DNA of 64,000 nucleotides from the NCBI RefSeq assembly GCF_042743185.1, contig NZ_JBHYMS010000021.1, positions 47,936-111,935 on the forward strand, read 5' to 3'. Under the pieces are notes generated by a model that saw only the letters and a list, made by a program, of their open reading frames with translations, searched no databases and was not told where the DNA came from. The position numbers and the translations under genes were made by a program. This document shows positions 1-8,290 of the stretch, one piece after another. The DNA is from Inquilinus sp042743185 (GTDB taxonomy: Bacteria > Pseudomonadota > Alphaproteobacteria > DSM-16000 > Inquilinaceae). How positions within the stretch are numbered: position 1 is the first letter of the stretch; every line of letters starts with the position of its first letter.

Positions 1-2743
1 CCGCGTTGCCGTCATAGATCACCGCGGGCCGCTCGAAGACGGAGAGGCGGTTGCCGGCCGGCAGCACCGGCAGGCCGGCGGCCCGGGCCGCCGCGGCGTC
101 GGTCGCCCGCACCAGCCCGGCCGGGGCATCGGCGCCGTCGCGCGTGAATGCCACCACCTTGTCGTAGAGGGCGAAGGCGGTCAGCCGCGGGCCGGCATCG
201 ACCCGCCGCCCCAGATGCTCCCCGATCTCGATCTCGGCGCGGCTGCCGTCGGCCTCGACCAGGAAGGCCCGGCCGTCCGCGACCTGCATGGTCCGGCCCG
301 GCGTGGGGGGCGCCGGCGGGGTCGGCGTGACCCGCCGCAGCTGCGGCTCCGTCGTCGTCCGCCCGGCCGGTCCGTGCACCACGTCGACCCCGGCCACCTC
401 GGCCATCGTCCGGGCGAAGGCGGCAGCCTGCGGGCCGCGCTCCCGGACATCCAGCACGATATGGGTGTTCCGCCAGCTTTCCGGGCCGCGGTCGTGCCGG
501 GTCACCAGCTCATGGGCGCTGACGGTCCGGCCTGTCGTCGTCACGGCGCGGGACTCGTCGAGCACCCGGGCGAGGCGGATCTCGATCGGGGTGCCGGTCC
601 GGGGCGGCGCGGAGGCGACGTCGCGGCTCGCCGGGATCGCGCCGGCACCCGTCGCCGCACGGCTGCCCGCCGGCGCGTCGGAGGCGACCGGCCGGCCGGG
701 AGAGACGGCCACCCGGGCCTCCGGCGCCTCCGCCCGGCCCGTCGTGCCGGGCCGGGTGCCGGCAGGCGCGGCCGGCGTTTCGGCATCGGCCAGAGGCTCA
801 CGCAGCGTCAGCGGCACCGACGGGTCGGTTGCCCGGGGCAGGCCCGGCGCCGTGCTCTGCCGGAGGGAGGGGGCGTCCGGCGTCTTCGGACGCATCGCGA
901 TGTTCATCGCCGTGCCGGGCAGCGCCCCCAGGCTCGCGGCGATGACCTCTCCCTGGTTCATGTGCCGGCCTTCGGTCCACAGGGCCGTCAGCTCGGCGCC
1001 GCCGAAATTGGCCGCGAGATCGTTGCCGAACTGGGCGGCCAGCCCCGGCGCCCACAGGCGCTGCGGCGTGGCGGCGGCGTTCGGGCCGGAACCGGGCGCG
1101 CCGGTCCTGGGGTTGCCCGTCGTCGTCCCGGCCGCGGTGTTGCCGGCCACGTCGTCGACCGCGCCCGCGGTGCCGGTCGTGGCGGTCGTGCCCGTTCCGG
1201 CCGCCGTGGTGGTGCCCGCGGCGGCGGTGCCGGTGGCGCCGGTGCCGGCATTGATGACATCGTCGGCCATCGTCGCGGCGGCCCCGACCCGGGTGGCGCC
1301 GGTGCCGGTCGTGGCGAGATCGTCGGTCGCGCCGGCCAGGTCGTCGACGCTGCCGGTAGCGGTGGCCGTACGGCCGCCGACGGCAGGAACGGCGTCGTCG
1401 GCGGCCGTGACAGCCCGGTGGATGGGGATGGCGCCGGCGGCGAATCCGGCGAAGAAGGATGTCCCGAGATTGATGCTCTCCCGGACCACCGCCTTCAGCA
1501 TCTGGTCACCGCCCTCGCCGGTGAACAGCTTGTTGTCGAAGGCCAGCCGGATGGCATCGGAGGAGATCTGGCCGGTGCCGTTCACCACCTGCCCGCCCAT
1601 CCCGCCTATCGCCGTGCCCAAGCCGCGCTGCATCAGGGTCGGCGCGTTGCCGCCGATCTTGAAGGTGAGGGCGGTGCTGATCCTCATGCCGGCGGTGGTG
1701 GCTCCGGCGGTGCTGATCGACGACACCGAATCGAGCAGGGTGTCCTTCAGCGCCGCCTTGCCGTGGTCCCAGGAGATGCCGGCGCCGTCGCCCTTGGCGC
1801 CGTCGAGCCCGACCGCATCCATCAGGACGCCAACCTGCGACGTGTGGCCGTCGGCATACATGTCGTTGCCCTGGACCACGTCGGCGACGTCGCCGACCGA
1901 ATCGATCAGCTCATAGGTGCCGTAGGCCGCGGCGAAGCCGGCCGCGACATTGCCGCCGGTGGCTGCCGTGGCGATGATGCCGGCCGTGGTCGCCACCACC
2001 ATCCGGCCGACCTCGTCGATGGTGTTCCAGGTCTCCTCGCTGTCCTGGAAGTCGTCGGCATGGCGCTTGAACTCGGATTCGAAGTCGCCCATCGCCGCCT
2101 TCATCTCGGCGGCATAGGCCTGCTGCGACATCGGGCTGGCCTCGTCCTTCCGGCGCAACCCGTTCAGGGCGTCGAGCCTGCCCTGGAGGAACCCCTCGAA
2201 GTCGTCGCCCGCCCCGCCGCCGGTGACCAAGTCCCAGCCCTTGTGCAGCAGGCTGTGGTCGCTGACGGTGCTCCTGACCTTGGCCAGCGTGCCCTCGATC
2301 TGGTCGATCGTCTGGCCCAGCTGCTCGTGGCGCATCTCGGTGTCGACATCGGTCAGCGCCTCGCGGCTCGCCTGCGCCAGCCGGTCGGTGCCGGCGGCCC
2401 AGCCGTTGACCAGCTGCAGCTTGGCCTGGTCCTCCGGCTTCAGGTTCAGCTTGCCGGACTCGTCGGTGTTGGCCTTGATCGTCCGGCGCAGCTCGTCCGC
2501 CAGCGCCGTGCGCACCGCGCTCCAGTTGGTGCGGCTCGCCTCCCTGTCCGGGTTCGGGGCCAGGTCGTACCGGACCGCCGTGGTGATCAGCGCCGTGGTC
2601 TCGGCGCGGATCGGCAGCGCGGCCAGCGCCGACGGCGTGGCGCGGGCCCGCTGCACCGCGCCGGCGAAATGGGCCTGGCGCGGGTTGGCATAGGGGCTGG
2701 TGACCGGCGCGGGACCGGTGTTGCGGTCGATGCGGGGCGGCAT
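1..2743 (-). CDS. Large unidentified protein, C-terminus cut off by window edge
   Basis: I do not recognise this protein. The minus-strand frame opens at the ATG at 2743 and stays open to base 2, giving about 914 residues with no stop, so the gene continues outside the window. Residues 1-230 are hydrophilic and probably helical. A hydrophobic stretch follows at about 235-265 (MVVATTAGIIATAATGG and onward), then a region rich in Gly, Ala and Ser. A low-complexity linker of Thr, Gly and Ala lies at about 490-560. More ordered sequence resumes with PQRLWAPGLAAQFG and continues through a Pro/Ala-rich segment to a last visible block around VLDESRAVTTTGRTVSAHELVTRHD. There is no N-terminal signal peptide and no clear Shine-Dalgarno before the ATG. 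The protein lies about 180 bp downstream of another unidentified gene on the same strand. The layout (helical head, membrane-like middle, low-complexity linker, separate tail) recalls secreted multidomain toxins or effectors, but no catalytic motif supports that. Confidence 0.7.
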   Translation of the reverse strand, partial: MPPRIDRNTGPAPVTSPYANPRQAHFAGAVQRARATPSALAALPIRAETTALITTAVRYDLAPNPDREASRTNWSAVRTALADELRRTIKANTDESGKLNLKPEDQAKLQLVNGWAAGTDRLAQASREALTDVDTEMRHEQLGQTIDQIEGTLAKVRSTVSDHSLLHKGWDLVTGGGAGDDFEGFLQGRLDALNGLRRKDEASPMSQQAYAAEMKAAMGDFESEFKRHADDFQDSEETWNTIDEVGRMVVATTAGIIATAATGGNVAAGFAAAYGTYELIDSVGDVADVVQGNDMYADGHTSQVGVLMDAVGLDGAKGDGAGISWDHGKAALKDTLLDSVSSISTAGATTAGMRISTALTFKIGGNAPTLMQRGLGTAIGGMGGQVVNGTGQISSDAIRLAFDNKLFTGEGGDQMLKAVVRESINLGTSFFAGFAAGAIPIHRAVTAADDAVPAVGGRTATATGSVDDLAGATDDLATTGTGATRVGAAATMADDVINAGTGATGTAAAGTTTAAGTGTTATTGTAGAVDDVAGNTAAGTTTGNPRTGAPGSGPNAAATPQRLWAPGLAAQFGNDLAANFGGAELTALWTEGRHMNQGEVIAASLGALPGTAMNIAMRPKTPDAPSLRQSTAPGLPRATDPSVPLTLREPLADAETPAAPAGTRPGTTGRAEAPEARVAVSPGRPVASDAPAGSRAATGAGAIPASRDVASAPPRTGTPIEIRLARVLDESRAVTTTGRTVSAHELVTRHDRGPESWRNTHIVLDVRERGPQAAAFARTMAEVAGVDVVHGPAGRTTTEPQLRRVTPTPPAPPTPGRTMQVADGRAFLVEADGSRAEIEIGEHLGRRVDAGPRLTAFALYDKVVAFTRDGADAPAGLVRATDAAAARAAGLPVLPAGNRLSVFERPAVIYDGNA

Positions 2744-2922
2744 GGAGCGATGCTGTCCGCGAAAAGCGGTCGGAGCGGGGCGGAAGATGGCCTCTGGGCC
2801 GGCAGGCGCGATTGCCGCGACTCTCGTTCAGACGGCCATCCGGCGCTGAAGGCGAATGGCGCGCCGACGGGGGCACGCCCTCTTCACGGCGGGGACGATC
2901 CTCGGCCTGAAGGCCTCTCCGC

Positions 2923-3753
2923 TCAATCCTTGACGTCCTTGTTGATGTTGGGGATGTCGCCGCGACTGAACTTGAGCTCCTTCGCCACGGCCAGGATATC
3001 GGTGTCGATCTGGACGTCGATGCTCTGGTTGTTGCCGTTCTTCCAGTCGTGCTCGGCCAGAGCCCTGAGAGTCTTCAGCTGCTCGCCGCCGTTGTCCCCG
3101 GCGACCTTCTTGACATAGGCGCGGATGATCTGCTGCCGGTTGGCGGCGTTGTCCTTGCCGTAATCCAGTTTCAGCAGGGCCTCGGTCACATCCTTCGGCT
3201 TCTCGGCGCCGTTGATGTAGTCGCTGATCCACTTGTTGCGCGTCGCCTGATCCGGCGCCTTGTCCAGGAGGCTGGATCCGAAGGCCTGCGGCGACGAGGT
3301 GTCGGGCTTGGGCTGCGCCGCCGGCGGCTCCGTGTTCGGTGTCCTCTGCGGCTCGGGCACGGCCGACTTCGCGACATAGACGAAATCGGCGTCGACATCG
3401 CCTTCGTCGAACTTCTGGATCAGGTTCGGGTTGGCCGCGTATTGCTGGTTGACGTCGACGATATTGGTCTGGATCTGCCGGTCGTTGAGACCCAGCTGAT
3501 AGCCGGTTCGGTATTGCGAATCGCCGGCGACGTCCGGCACCGCCACCTCGTACTGGCTCAAGGTCTTGGACGCCCGCTTCTGGAGCTCGTCCTGTGACAG
3601 CTTGGTGGGGTCTTCGTTCGGGTTCTGGACGCTGGCCAGGCTGATCATCCACGCCTGGGTCTGCTCGGTGGTCGCTTCCCGGGCCTTGCCGCCCTTCTCC
3701 CGGCTGGTCAGGACGATCTTCCCGTTGTTGTCGATGCTCAGGGTGCTGACCAT
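2923..3753 (-). CDS. Unidentified hydrophilic protein, 276 aa
   Basis: I do not recognise this protein. The ATG at 3753 is preceded by GAGGA at a good distance, so I prefer it to upstream in-frame starts. The protein begins MVSTLSIDNNGKIVLTS, has no signal peptide or membrane segment, and is rich in Asn, Gln and Asp. Residues of about 75-125 (RTGYQLGLNDRQIQTNIVDV, then YAANPNLIQKF, ending DFVYVAK) have the spacing of a degenerate LysM-like unit, but that reading is weak. A Pro-rich linker follows, then a helical C-terminal part ending NINKDVKD. It precedes the large unidentified gene by about 180 bp on the same strand, so the two may be co-transcribed and functionally linked. Its Asn/Gln-rich composition differs from the Ala/Arg-rich proteins around it. 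Confidence 0.75.
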   Translation of the reverse strand: MVSTLSIDNNGKIVLTSREKGGKAREATTEQTQAWMISLASVQNPNEDPTKLSQDELQKRASKTLSQYEVAVPDVAGDSQYRTGYQLGLNDRQIQTNIVDVNQQYAANPNLIQKFDEGDVDADFVYVAKSAVPEPQRTPNTEPPAAQPKPDTSSPQAFGSSLLDKAPDQATRNKWISDYINGAEKPKDVTEALLKLDYGKDNAANRQQIIRAYVKKVAGDNGGEQLKTLRALAEHDWKNGNNQSIDVQIDTDILAVAKELKFSRGDIPNINKDVKD

Positions 3754-4387
3754 AGGCGCTATCCTCGTGTCGATATCGGCTGTGGTGGGACGTTCCTGCT
3801 GGGGACGGTCTCGTCCTTCGTCGCGGCGGACAGCGGCGGCGAACAGTGGCCGCGGACATCGCCCGGTGCGCGACGACGCCAGTGGCACTCTGCCGGCCTT
3901 GCGAATGGATTCCTCTCCCCCCAACCCTCTGCACGAACCCCGAAGAACGGCAATTGTTCCGCAACGTTTATGTCACCCGACCGCAACCGGATTGAAACTT
4001 TTGTCCTGCACTGCGACCGGCCGCTTCTCGATCGTCGCCGGAAGACCGATGGGGTCTCGGCCCGTGACTTGGCGCCTCCAGCTCCAGAGGGAGCTTCGAC
4101 AGACCCGGTCGGGACGAGTGCCTCGACCATCGAGCCGCGGCGTCTTGCCGGACAAATATCGTGAATTGCGGCTGTGCCGCAGGCCTGCGACCGAACACTT
4201 GCCGGCCCATGGTCCGACGTCACGGCGGCCCTTATCCGTGCGACCGGCTATTGCAATCGATCTTGAGGCAAAAGCTAAACATCGCCTCAAAGTCACTTTA
4301 TTGCGCGCGATTACATAATACTATATCTTGGCTGCTTGATTCTCTTCGCCACCAGCGGCGGTAGGAGATCGAATGGAGGGAACCTCT
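3754..4387. other. Intergenic region upstream of aqpZ, no convincing gene
   Basis: This stretch separates two divergently transcribed genes. Short open frames occur on both strands, but none has a good ribosome binding site or protein-like composition. The last 130 bases are much richer in A+T than the surroundings. They hold an inverted repeat, TTGAGGC at 4263-4269 and GCCTCAA at 4284-4290. Farther down, TTTATT (4297-4302) with TACTAT (4319-4324) is a possible promoter for aqpZ. Both regulatory readings are inference. Confidence 0.45.
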
Positions 4388-5110
4388 ATGCTCAAGCGAG
4401 TCCTTGCGGAGGTTGTGGGGACGTTCTGGCTCGTCCTCGGCGGCTGCGGCACGGCCGTCCTGGCGGGTCAATACGTCGGATTTCAAGGTGTCGCCCTGGC
4501 CTTCGGGCTGACGGTCGTGACCGGGGCCTATGCCCTCGGCCGCGTCTCCGGCGGCCATTTCAACCCGGCGGTCACCGTCGGGCTGTTCGCCGCCGGCCGG
4601 ACCCCGGCCGGGGACGTGGTGCCCTACATCATCGCCCAGGTCGTCGGCGCCATCATCGCCGCGGCCGTCCTCTACGCCGTCGCCAGCGGCGCCCCCGGCT
4701 TCGAACTGGCCAAGGGCTTCGCCTCGAACGGCTATGCCGAGCACTCGCCCGGCGGCTACGGCCTGACCGCAGCGGCGATCAGCGAGGTGGTGCTGACGGC
4801 GGTGTTCCTGGTGGTGATCGTCGGCGTGACCGGCAGCAGTGCCACGGCGCCCTTCGCGCCGCTGGCGATCGGCCTGGCGCTGACCCTGATCCACCTGATC
4901 TCGATCCCGGTCACCAACACCTCGGTCAACCCGGCGCGCAGCCTGGGCCCGGCCCTGTTCGTCGGCGACTGGGCGCTGGGGCAGCTCTGGCTGTTCATCG
5001 TGGCGCCGCTGGTCGGCGGCGTCATCGGCGGCCTGATCGGGCGTTTCGTGACCGAGCCGGAAGCGTCGATCGGCGCGGCCGCGACCCCTCCGGGAGCTCC
5101 GGCGGAATGA
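4388..5110 (+). CDS. aqpZ: Aquaporin Z
   Basis: This is a water channel of the MIP family in the inner membrane, 240 aa, close to the usual length. It has six predicted membrane helices and the two half-helix signature motifs, NPA at residues 59-61 (GGHFNPAV) and NPA at 181-183 (NTSVNPARS). The selectivity-filter residues expected for a water-only channel are present: Phe39, His169, Thr178 and Arg184. The segment around them (LTLIHLISIPVTNTSVNPAR) matches the enterobacterial AqpZ pattern. I chose the ATG at 4388 because GGAGGGA lies just upstream; an in-frame ATG at 4373 overlaps that ribosome binding site. The gene stands alone behind an A+T-rich intergenic region and ends at a hairpin shared with the convergent GNAT gene. 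Confidence 0.96.
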   Translation: MLKRVLAEVVGTFWLVLGGCGTAVLAGQYVGFQGVALAFGLTVVTGAYALGRVSGGHFNPAVTVGLFAAGRTPAGDVVPYIIAQVVGAIIAAAVLYAVASGAPGFELAKGFASNGYAEHSPGGYGLTAAAISEVVLTAVFLVVIVGVTGSSATAPFAPLAIGLALTLIHLISIPVTNTSVNPARSLGPALFVGDWALGQLWLFIVAPLVGGVIGGLIGRFVTEPEASIGAAATPPGAPAE

Positions 5111-5119
5111 GCTGAGGCC

Positions 5120-5155
5120 GGACTGACGTCCCGGGTTCCGCCGGGGCGTCAGTCC
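5120..5155. terminator. Hairpin between convergent aqpZ and GNAT gene
   Basis: GGACTGACG (5120-5128) pairs perfectly with CGTCAGTCC (5147-5155), and the G+C-rich interior can extend the stem. There is no long T-tract. The position between two convergent genes suggests a bidirectional terminator. The stop codon of the minus-strand gene (5149-5151) lies in the right arm. Confidence 0.55.
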
Positions 5156-5610
5156 AGCGCCTTCTCCATGAACAGGCTCAGCGGGTCGGGCCCGTAGCCG
5201 CCGAACGGGCCGCGATCCCGGTATCCGAAGCGGCGGTACAGCCCGATCGCCTCCGGCTGGTGGATCCCGGTCTCCAGCTGGATCAGGCGGACGCCGAGGG
5301 CGCGGGCCTCGTCCTCGATCCGGGCCAGCAGGTCGCGGCCGACCTTGAGCCCCCTTGTCGCCGGATCGACGAACATCCGCTTCAGCTCGGCCCGGCCGCC
5401 GGTGCCGACCGTCAGCGCGCCGCAGCCGACCACCCGGCCTTCGCGCCGGGCCACGAAGAAGCGCACCTCCGGCTGCTCCAAAGATTCGATGTCCAGCATG
5501 TGGTTGCTCTCGGCCGGATACAGGCTCGCCATCAGGGCGTCCGACTGGCGGATCAGGTCGAGCACCGCGTCCTGGCGCGGCGGCTCCGGGGCGATGAGGG
5601 TGGCGGTCAC
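5149..5610 (-). CDS. GNAT family N-acetyltransferase
   Basis: A 153-aa cytoplasmic acetyl-CoA-dependent acyltransferase of the single-domain GNAT fold. The central block VVGCGALTVGTGGRAELKRMFVDPATRGLKVGRDLLARIEDEARALG carries the usual strand 4, then a Gly-Arg acetyl-CoA pyrophosphate loop (RGLKVG) and helix 3. It is followed by LETGIHQPEAIGLYRRFGYRD, the typical strand 5 with the Tyr-Arg-x-Phe-Gly-Tyr ending. The C-terminus ends LFMEKALD, common in the YitI/YncA-like group. The substrate cannot be inferred. It is convergent with aqpZ and divergent from the DNA glycosylase gene. Confidence 0.88.
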   Translation of the reverse strand: MTATLIAPEPPRQDAVLDLIRQSDALMASLYPAESNHMLDIESLEQPEVRFFVARREGRVVGCGALTVGTGGRAELKRMFVDPATRGLKVGRDLLARIEDEARALGVRLIQLETGIHQPEAIGLYRRFGYRDRGPFGGYGPDPLSLFMEKALD

Positions 5611-5714
5611 GATGCGGAACCTCGGTGGTTTCGATCCGACTATAGCCGGCCGCGGCGGCGCGCGAAGGGCTTTCCTCTTGCCTGGCCGCGGGTGGCTATG
5701 TTCTTGTCTTGTTC

Positions 5715-6968
5715 ATGGCCGACTCCACCCCGCTCACCATCCGCAATGCCGACGCCCGGCGCCTGTTCCTCGACCTGCACGCCCTGTCGGACCCGCCGCT
5801 CGGCCGGCTGACGGCGGATGGGTGCCAGGCGGTGGTGGACCGCATCGGTTTCGTCCAGGTCGACAGCATCAACACGGTCGAACGGGCGCATCACATGATC
5901 CTGTTCGCCCGCCGCCACGGCTATGCCCAGACCCAGCTGCCGCGGCTGGTGGAGAAGACCCGCGGCCTGTTCGAGGGCTGGACCCACGACGCCTCGCTGA
6001 TCCCGACCCGCTTCTTCCCCTACTGGTCGCGGCGCTTCGCCGATGTGCAGGCGCGCGCCGCCACCAGCCGCTGGTGGACCGAGGCCGGGCCGGATTTCCC
6101 GAAGGTGCTGGAGCAGGTGCGCGAGCGGGTGGCGGCGGAAGGGCCGCTCCTGACCCGCAGCTTCGAGGAGGAGCGGCAGCGCCCCTCCGGCGGCTGGTGG
6201 GACTGGACGCCGTCGAAGATGGCGCTGGAATTCCTGTGGCGCACCGGCGTGCTGGCGGTGGCGCGGCGCGAGGGCTTCCAGAAGGTCTACGACCTGACCG
6301 AGCGGGTGATCCCGGAACCGCATCGCGGCCCGGCGCCCGACCCGGAGGCGGTGGTCGACTGGGCCTGCCGCTCGGCGCTGGAGCGGCTGGGCGCCGCCCG
6401 GCCCGGCGAGATCGCCGGCTTCTGGGACCTGATCACCATCCGCGAGGCGGAGCAGTGGTGCGACCGGCTGACCCGCCGCGGCGATCTGCACGTGGTCCAT
6501 GTCCAGGGCGCGGACGGCAAGACCACCGCCGCCTTCGCCTTCGCCGACATCGAGGACCGGCTGGCCGCGGCCGCGCCGGCGCCGGATGTGCTGCGGGTGC
6601 TGTCGCCCTTCGACCCGGTGATCCGCAACCGGCAGCGGCTGGAGCGGCTGTTCGGCTTCGACTACCGCTTCGAGGCCTTCGTGCCCGAGGCGAAGCGCCG
6701 CTGGGGCTATTACGTCTTCCCGATCCTGGAGGGCGACCGCCTGGTCGGCCGGATCGACATGCGGGCCCGGCGCGACAGCGGCGACCTCGCCGTCGCCGGC
6801 CTGTGGTGGGAGCCGAAGGTGCGGTCCAGCAAGGCGCGGCTGCGCCGGCTGGAGAATCAGCTCGACCGCATCCGCCGCTTCGCCGGGGTCGAGCGCGTGG
6901 TCTGGCCGGACGCCAAATCGTCGCTGTCACCCGGGAGTCATCAAATGGTCGCAAAGCTCGGGGCATAA
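5715..6968 (+). CDS. AlkX/YcaQ-type DNA glycosylase (winged-helix family)
   Basis: A 417-aa member of the HTH_42 family, which includes E. coli YcaQ/AlkX and Streptomyces AlkZ. These glycosylases remove bulky alkylated bases and unhook interstrand crosslinks. The catalytic element of the YcaQ branch is Gln-x-Asp, seen here as Gln48-Val49-Asp50 in GFVQVDSINTVERAHH; the AlkZ branch has Gln-x-Gln instead. The Tyr/Trp-rich block RFFPYWSRRF and the C-terminal RYDFR-like element FGFDYRFEAFVPEAKRRWGYY are also typical. The start is uncertain: ATG 5715 is preferred, with an in-frame TTG at 5709, and neither has a strong ribosome binding site. No repair genes lie beside it, so it probably acts as a stand-alone cytoplasmic repair enzyme. 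Confidence 0.88.
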   Translation: MADSTPLTIRNADARRLFLDLHALSDPPLGRLTADGCQAVVDRIGFVQVDSINTVERAHHMILFARRHGYAQTQLPRLVEKTRGLFEGWTHDASLIPTRFFPYWSRRFADVQARAATSRWWTEAGPDFPKVLEQVRERVAAEGPLLTRSFEEERQRPSGGWWDWTPSKMALEFLWRTGVLAVARREGFQKVYDLTERVIPEPHRGPAPDPEAVVDWACRSALERLGAARPGEIAGFWDLITIREAEQWCDRLTRRGDLHVVHVQGADGKTTAAFAFADIEDRLAAAAPAPDVLRVLSPFDPVIRNRQRLERLFGFDYRFEAFVPEAKRRWGYYVFPILEGDRLVGRIDMRARRDSGDLAVAGLWWEPKVRSSKARLRRLENQLDRIRRFAGVERVVWPDAKSSLSPGSHQMVAKLGA

Positions 6969-7076
6969 GGGCGCCGCGCGGGGCCGGGTTTGCGATGCCG
7001 GCCCGGCTGCCCATATGAGGGCCGCGGGGGGCGTACCCGCCGGACCGATCGTTGCGAAGTAGGAGAAGGACTGGGT

Positions 7077-8216
7077 ATGGCGGGGGATCTGATCGTCGCC
7101 CATGCGCGGATCGTGACCGCGGAGGCCGTGCTGACCGGCAGCCTCGCCGTCGCCGGCGGGCGGATCACCGATCTCGACCGGGACGCGGTCAGCCCGCCCG
7201 GCGCGGTCGATTTCGAGGGCGACTACCTGCTGCCCGGCCTGGTCGAGCTGCACACCGACCATCTCGAGCGGCACTACACGCCGCGGCCCGGCGTGCGCTG
7301 GCCGGCGGTGACCGCGGTGATGGCGCATGACGCCCAGGTCGCCGCGGCCGGCATCACCACGGTGTTCGACGCGCTGGCCCTGGTCGGCGGCCGCAACGGC
7401 GAGGACCGGATGGAGACGCTGCGGCCGATGGTCGACGGCATCCGTCAGGCCCAGGCCGGCGGCATGCTGCGGGCCGAGCATTTCCTGCATCTGCGCTGCG
7501 AGGTCACCGAGGCGCATGTGCTCGAACTGTTCGAGCCGTTCCGCGATGACCCGCTGGTGCAGTTCATGTCGGTGATGGACCACGCCCCCGGCCACCGCCA
7601 GTTCTCCGACCTCGCCAAGTACCGCGAGATCTACAAGGGCATGCTGGGCCTGACCGACGAGCAGATCGACGCCCAGACGGCGGAGCGGATCGCCGCCTCG
7701 CGCACCCACGGCGTGACCAATCGCGACGCCCTGGCCGCGATCGGCCGCGGCCGCGGCCTGCCGATCGCCAGCCATGACGACGAGACCGTCGCCCATGTCG
7801 AGGAGGCGGCGGCGCTGGGCATGGTGGTGTCGGAGTTCCCGACCACCCTGACCGCCGCCCGCGCCGCGCGCCAGCATGGGCTGCAGATCCTGATGGGCGC
7901 GCCGAACTTGGTCCGCGGCGGATCCCATTCCGGCAATGTCTCGGCCGGCGAGCTGGCGCGCGAGGGGCTGGTCGATATCCTGTCCTCGGACTACGTCCCG
8001 GTCAGCCTGCTGCACGGCGCCTTCACCCTGGCCGAGGGCGGCATCGGCCTGCCGCAGGCGCTGGCGACGGTGACGGTCAACCCCGCCCGCGCCGCCGGCC
8101 TCGAGGACCGCGGCCGGATCGAGCCCGGGTTGCGCGCCGACCTGCTGCGGGTCCGGCTGGTCGACGGTGTGCCGGTGATCCGCGCCGTCTGGCGCGAGGG
8201 CGAAAGGGTCGCATGA
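7077..8216 (+). CDS. phnM: PhnM-like triphosphate diphosphatase / amidohydrolase
   Basis: A 379-aa metal-dependent amidohydrolase matching PhnM in length and motifs. In the carbon-phosphorus lyase pathway PhnM cleaves pyrophosphate from alpha-D-ribose 1-methylphosphonate 5-triphosphate. The metal motif is LVELHTDHLERH (His59, His62). Other family blocks are FMSVMDHAPGHRQF, GLPIASHDDET, SEFPTTLTAARAARQHG, MGAPNLVRGGSHSGNVSA and ILSSDYVPVSLL. The ATG at 7077 has GGAGAAGGA upstream. No other phn gene (phnG-L, phnN) lies near it, so either the rest of the pathway is elsewhere or this copy serves another phosphorylated substrate. Confidence 0.92.
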   Translation: MAGDLIVAHARIVTAEAVLTGSLAVAGGRITDLDRDAVSPPGAVDFEGDYLLPGLVELHTDHLERHYTPRPGVRWPAVTAVMAHDAQVAAAGITTVFDALALVGGRNGEDRMETLRPMVDGIRQAQAGGMLRAEHFLHLRCEVTEAHVLELFEPFRDDPLVQFMSVMDHAPGHRQFSDLAKYREIYKGMLGLTDEQIDAQTAERIAASRTHGVTNRDALAAIGRGRGLPIASHDDETVAHVEEAAALGMVVSEFPTTLTAARAARQHGLQILMGAPNLVRGGSHSGNVSAGELAREGLVDILSSDYVPVSLLHGAFTLAEGGIGLPQALATVTVNPARAAGLEDRGRIEPGLRADLLRVRLVDGVPVIRAVWREGERVA

Positions 8217-8290
8217 CCCCGGAATAACAGGCTAGGGCGAAGGATCGAGTTATAAGGGCTGAGTCGCCTGTTCGCGTTCCGGAGGCCAGC

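Noticed and set aside
215..3118. A 967-codon open frame on the plus strand
   Set aside because: Its translation is Arg/Gly/Ala-rich with no protein-like pattern. It lies opposite the two coherent minus-strand genes, whose start at 3753 has a ribosome binding site. It is a G+C-driven shadow frame.
3759..4223. Open frames of 80-154 codons in the aqpZ upstream region
   Set aside because: They overlap one another on both strands, lack ribosome binding sites and resemble no protein. I treat the region as non-coding.
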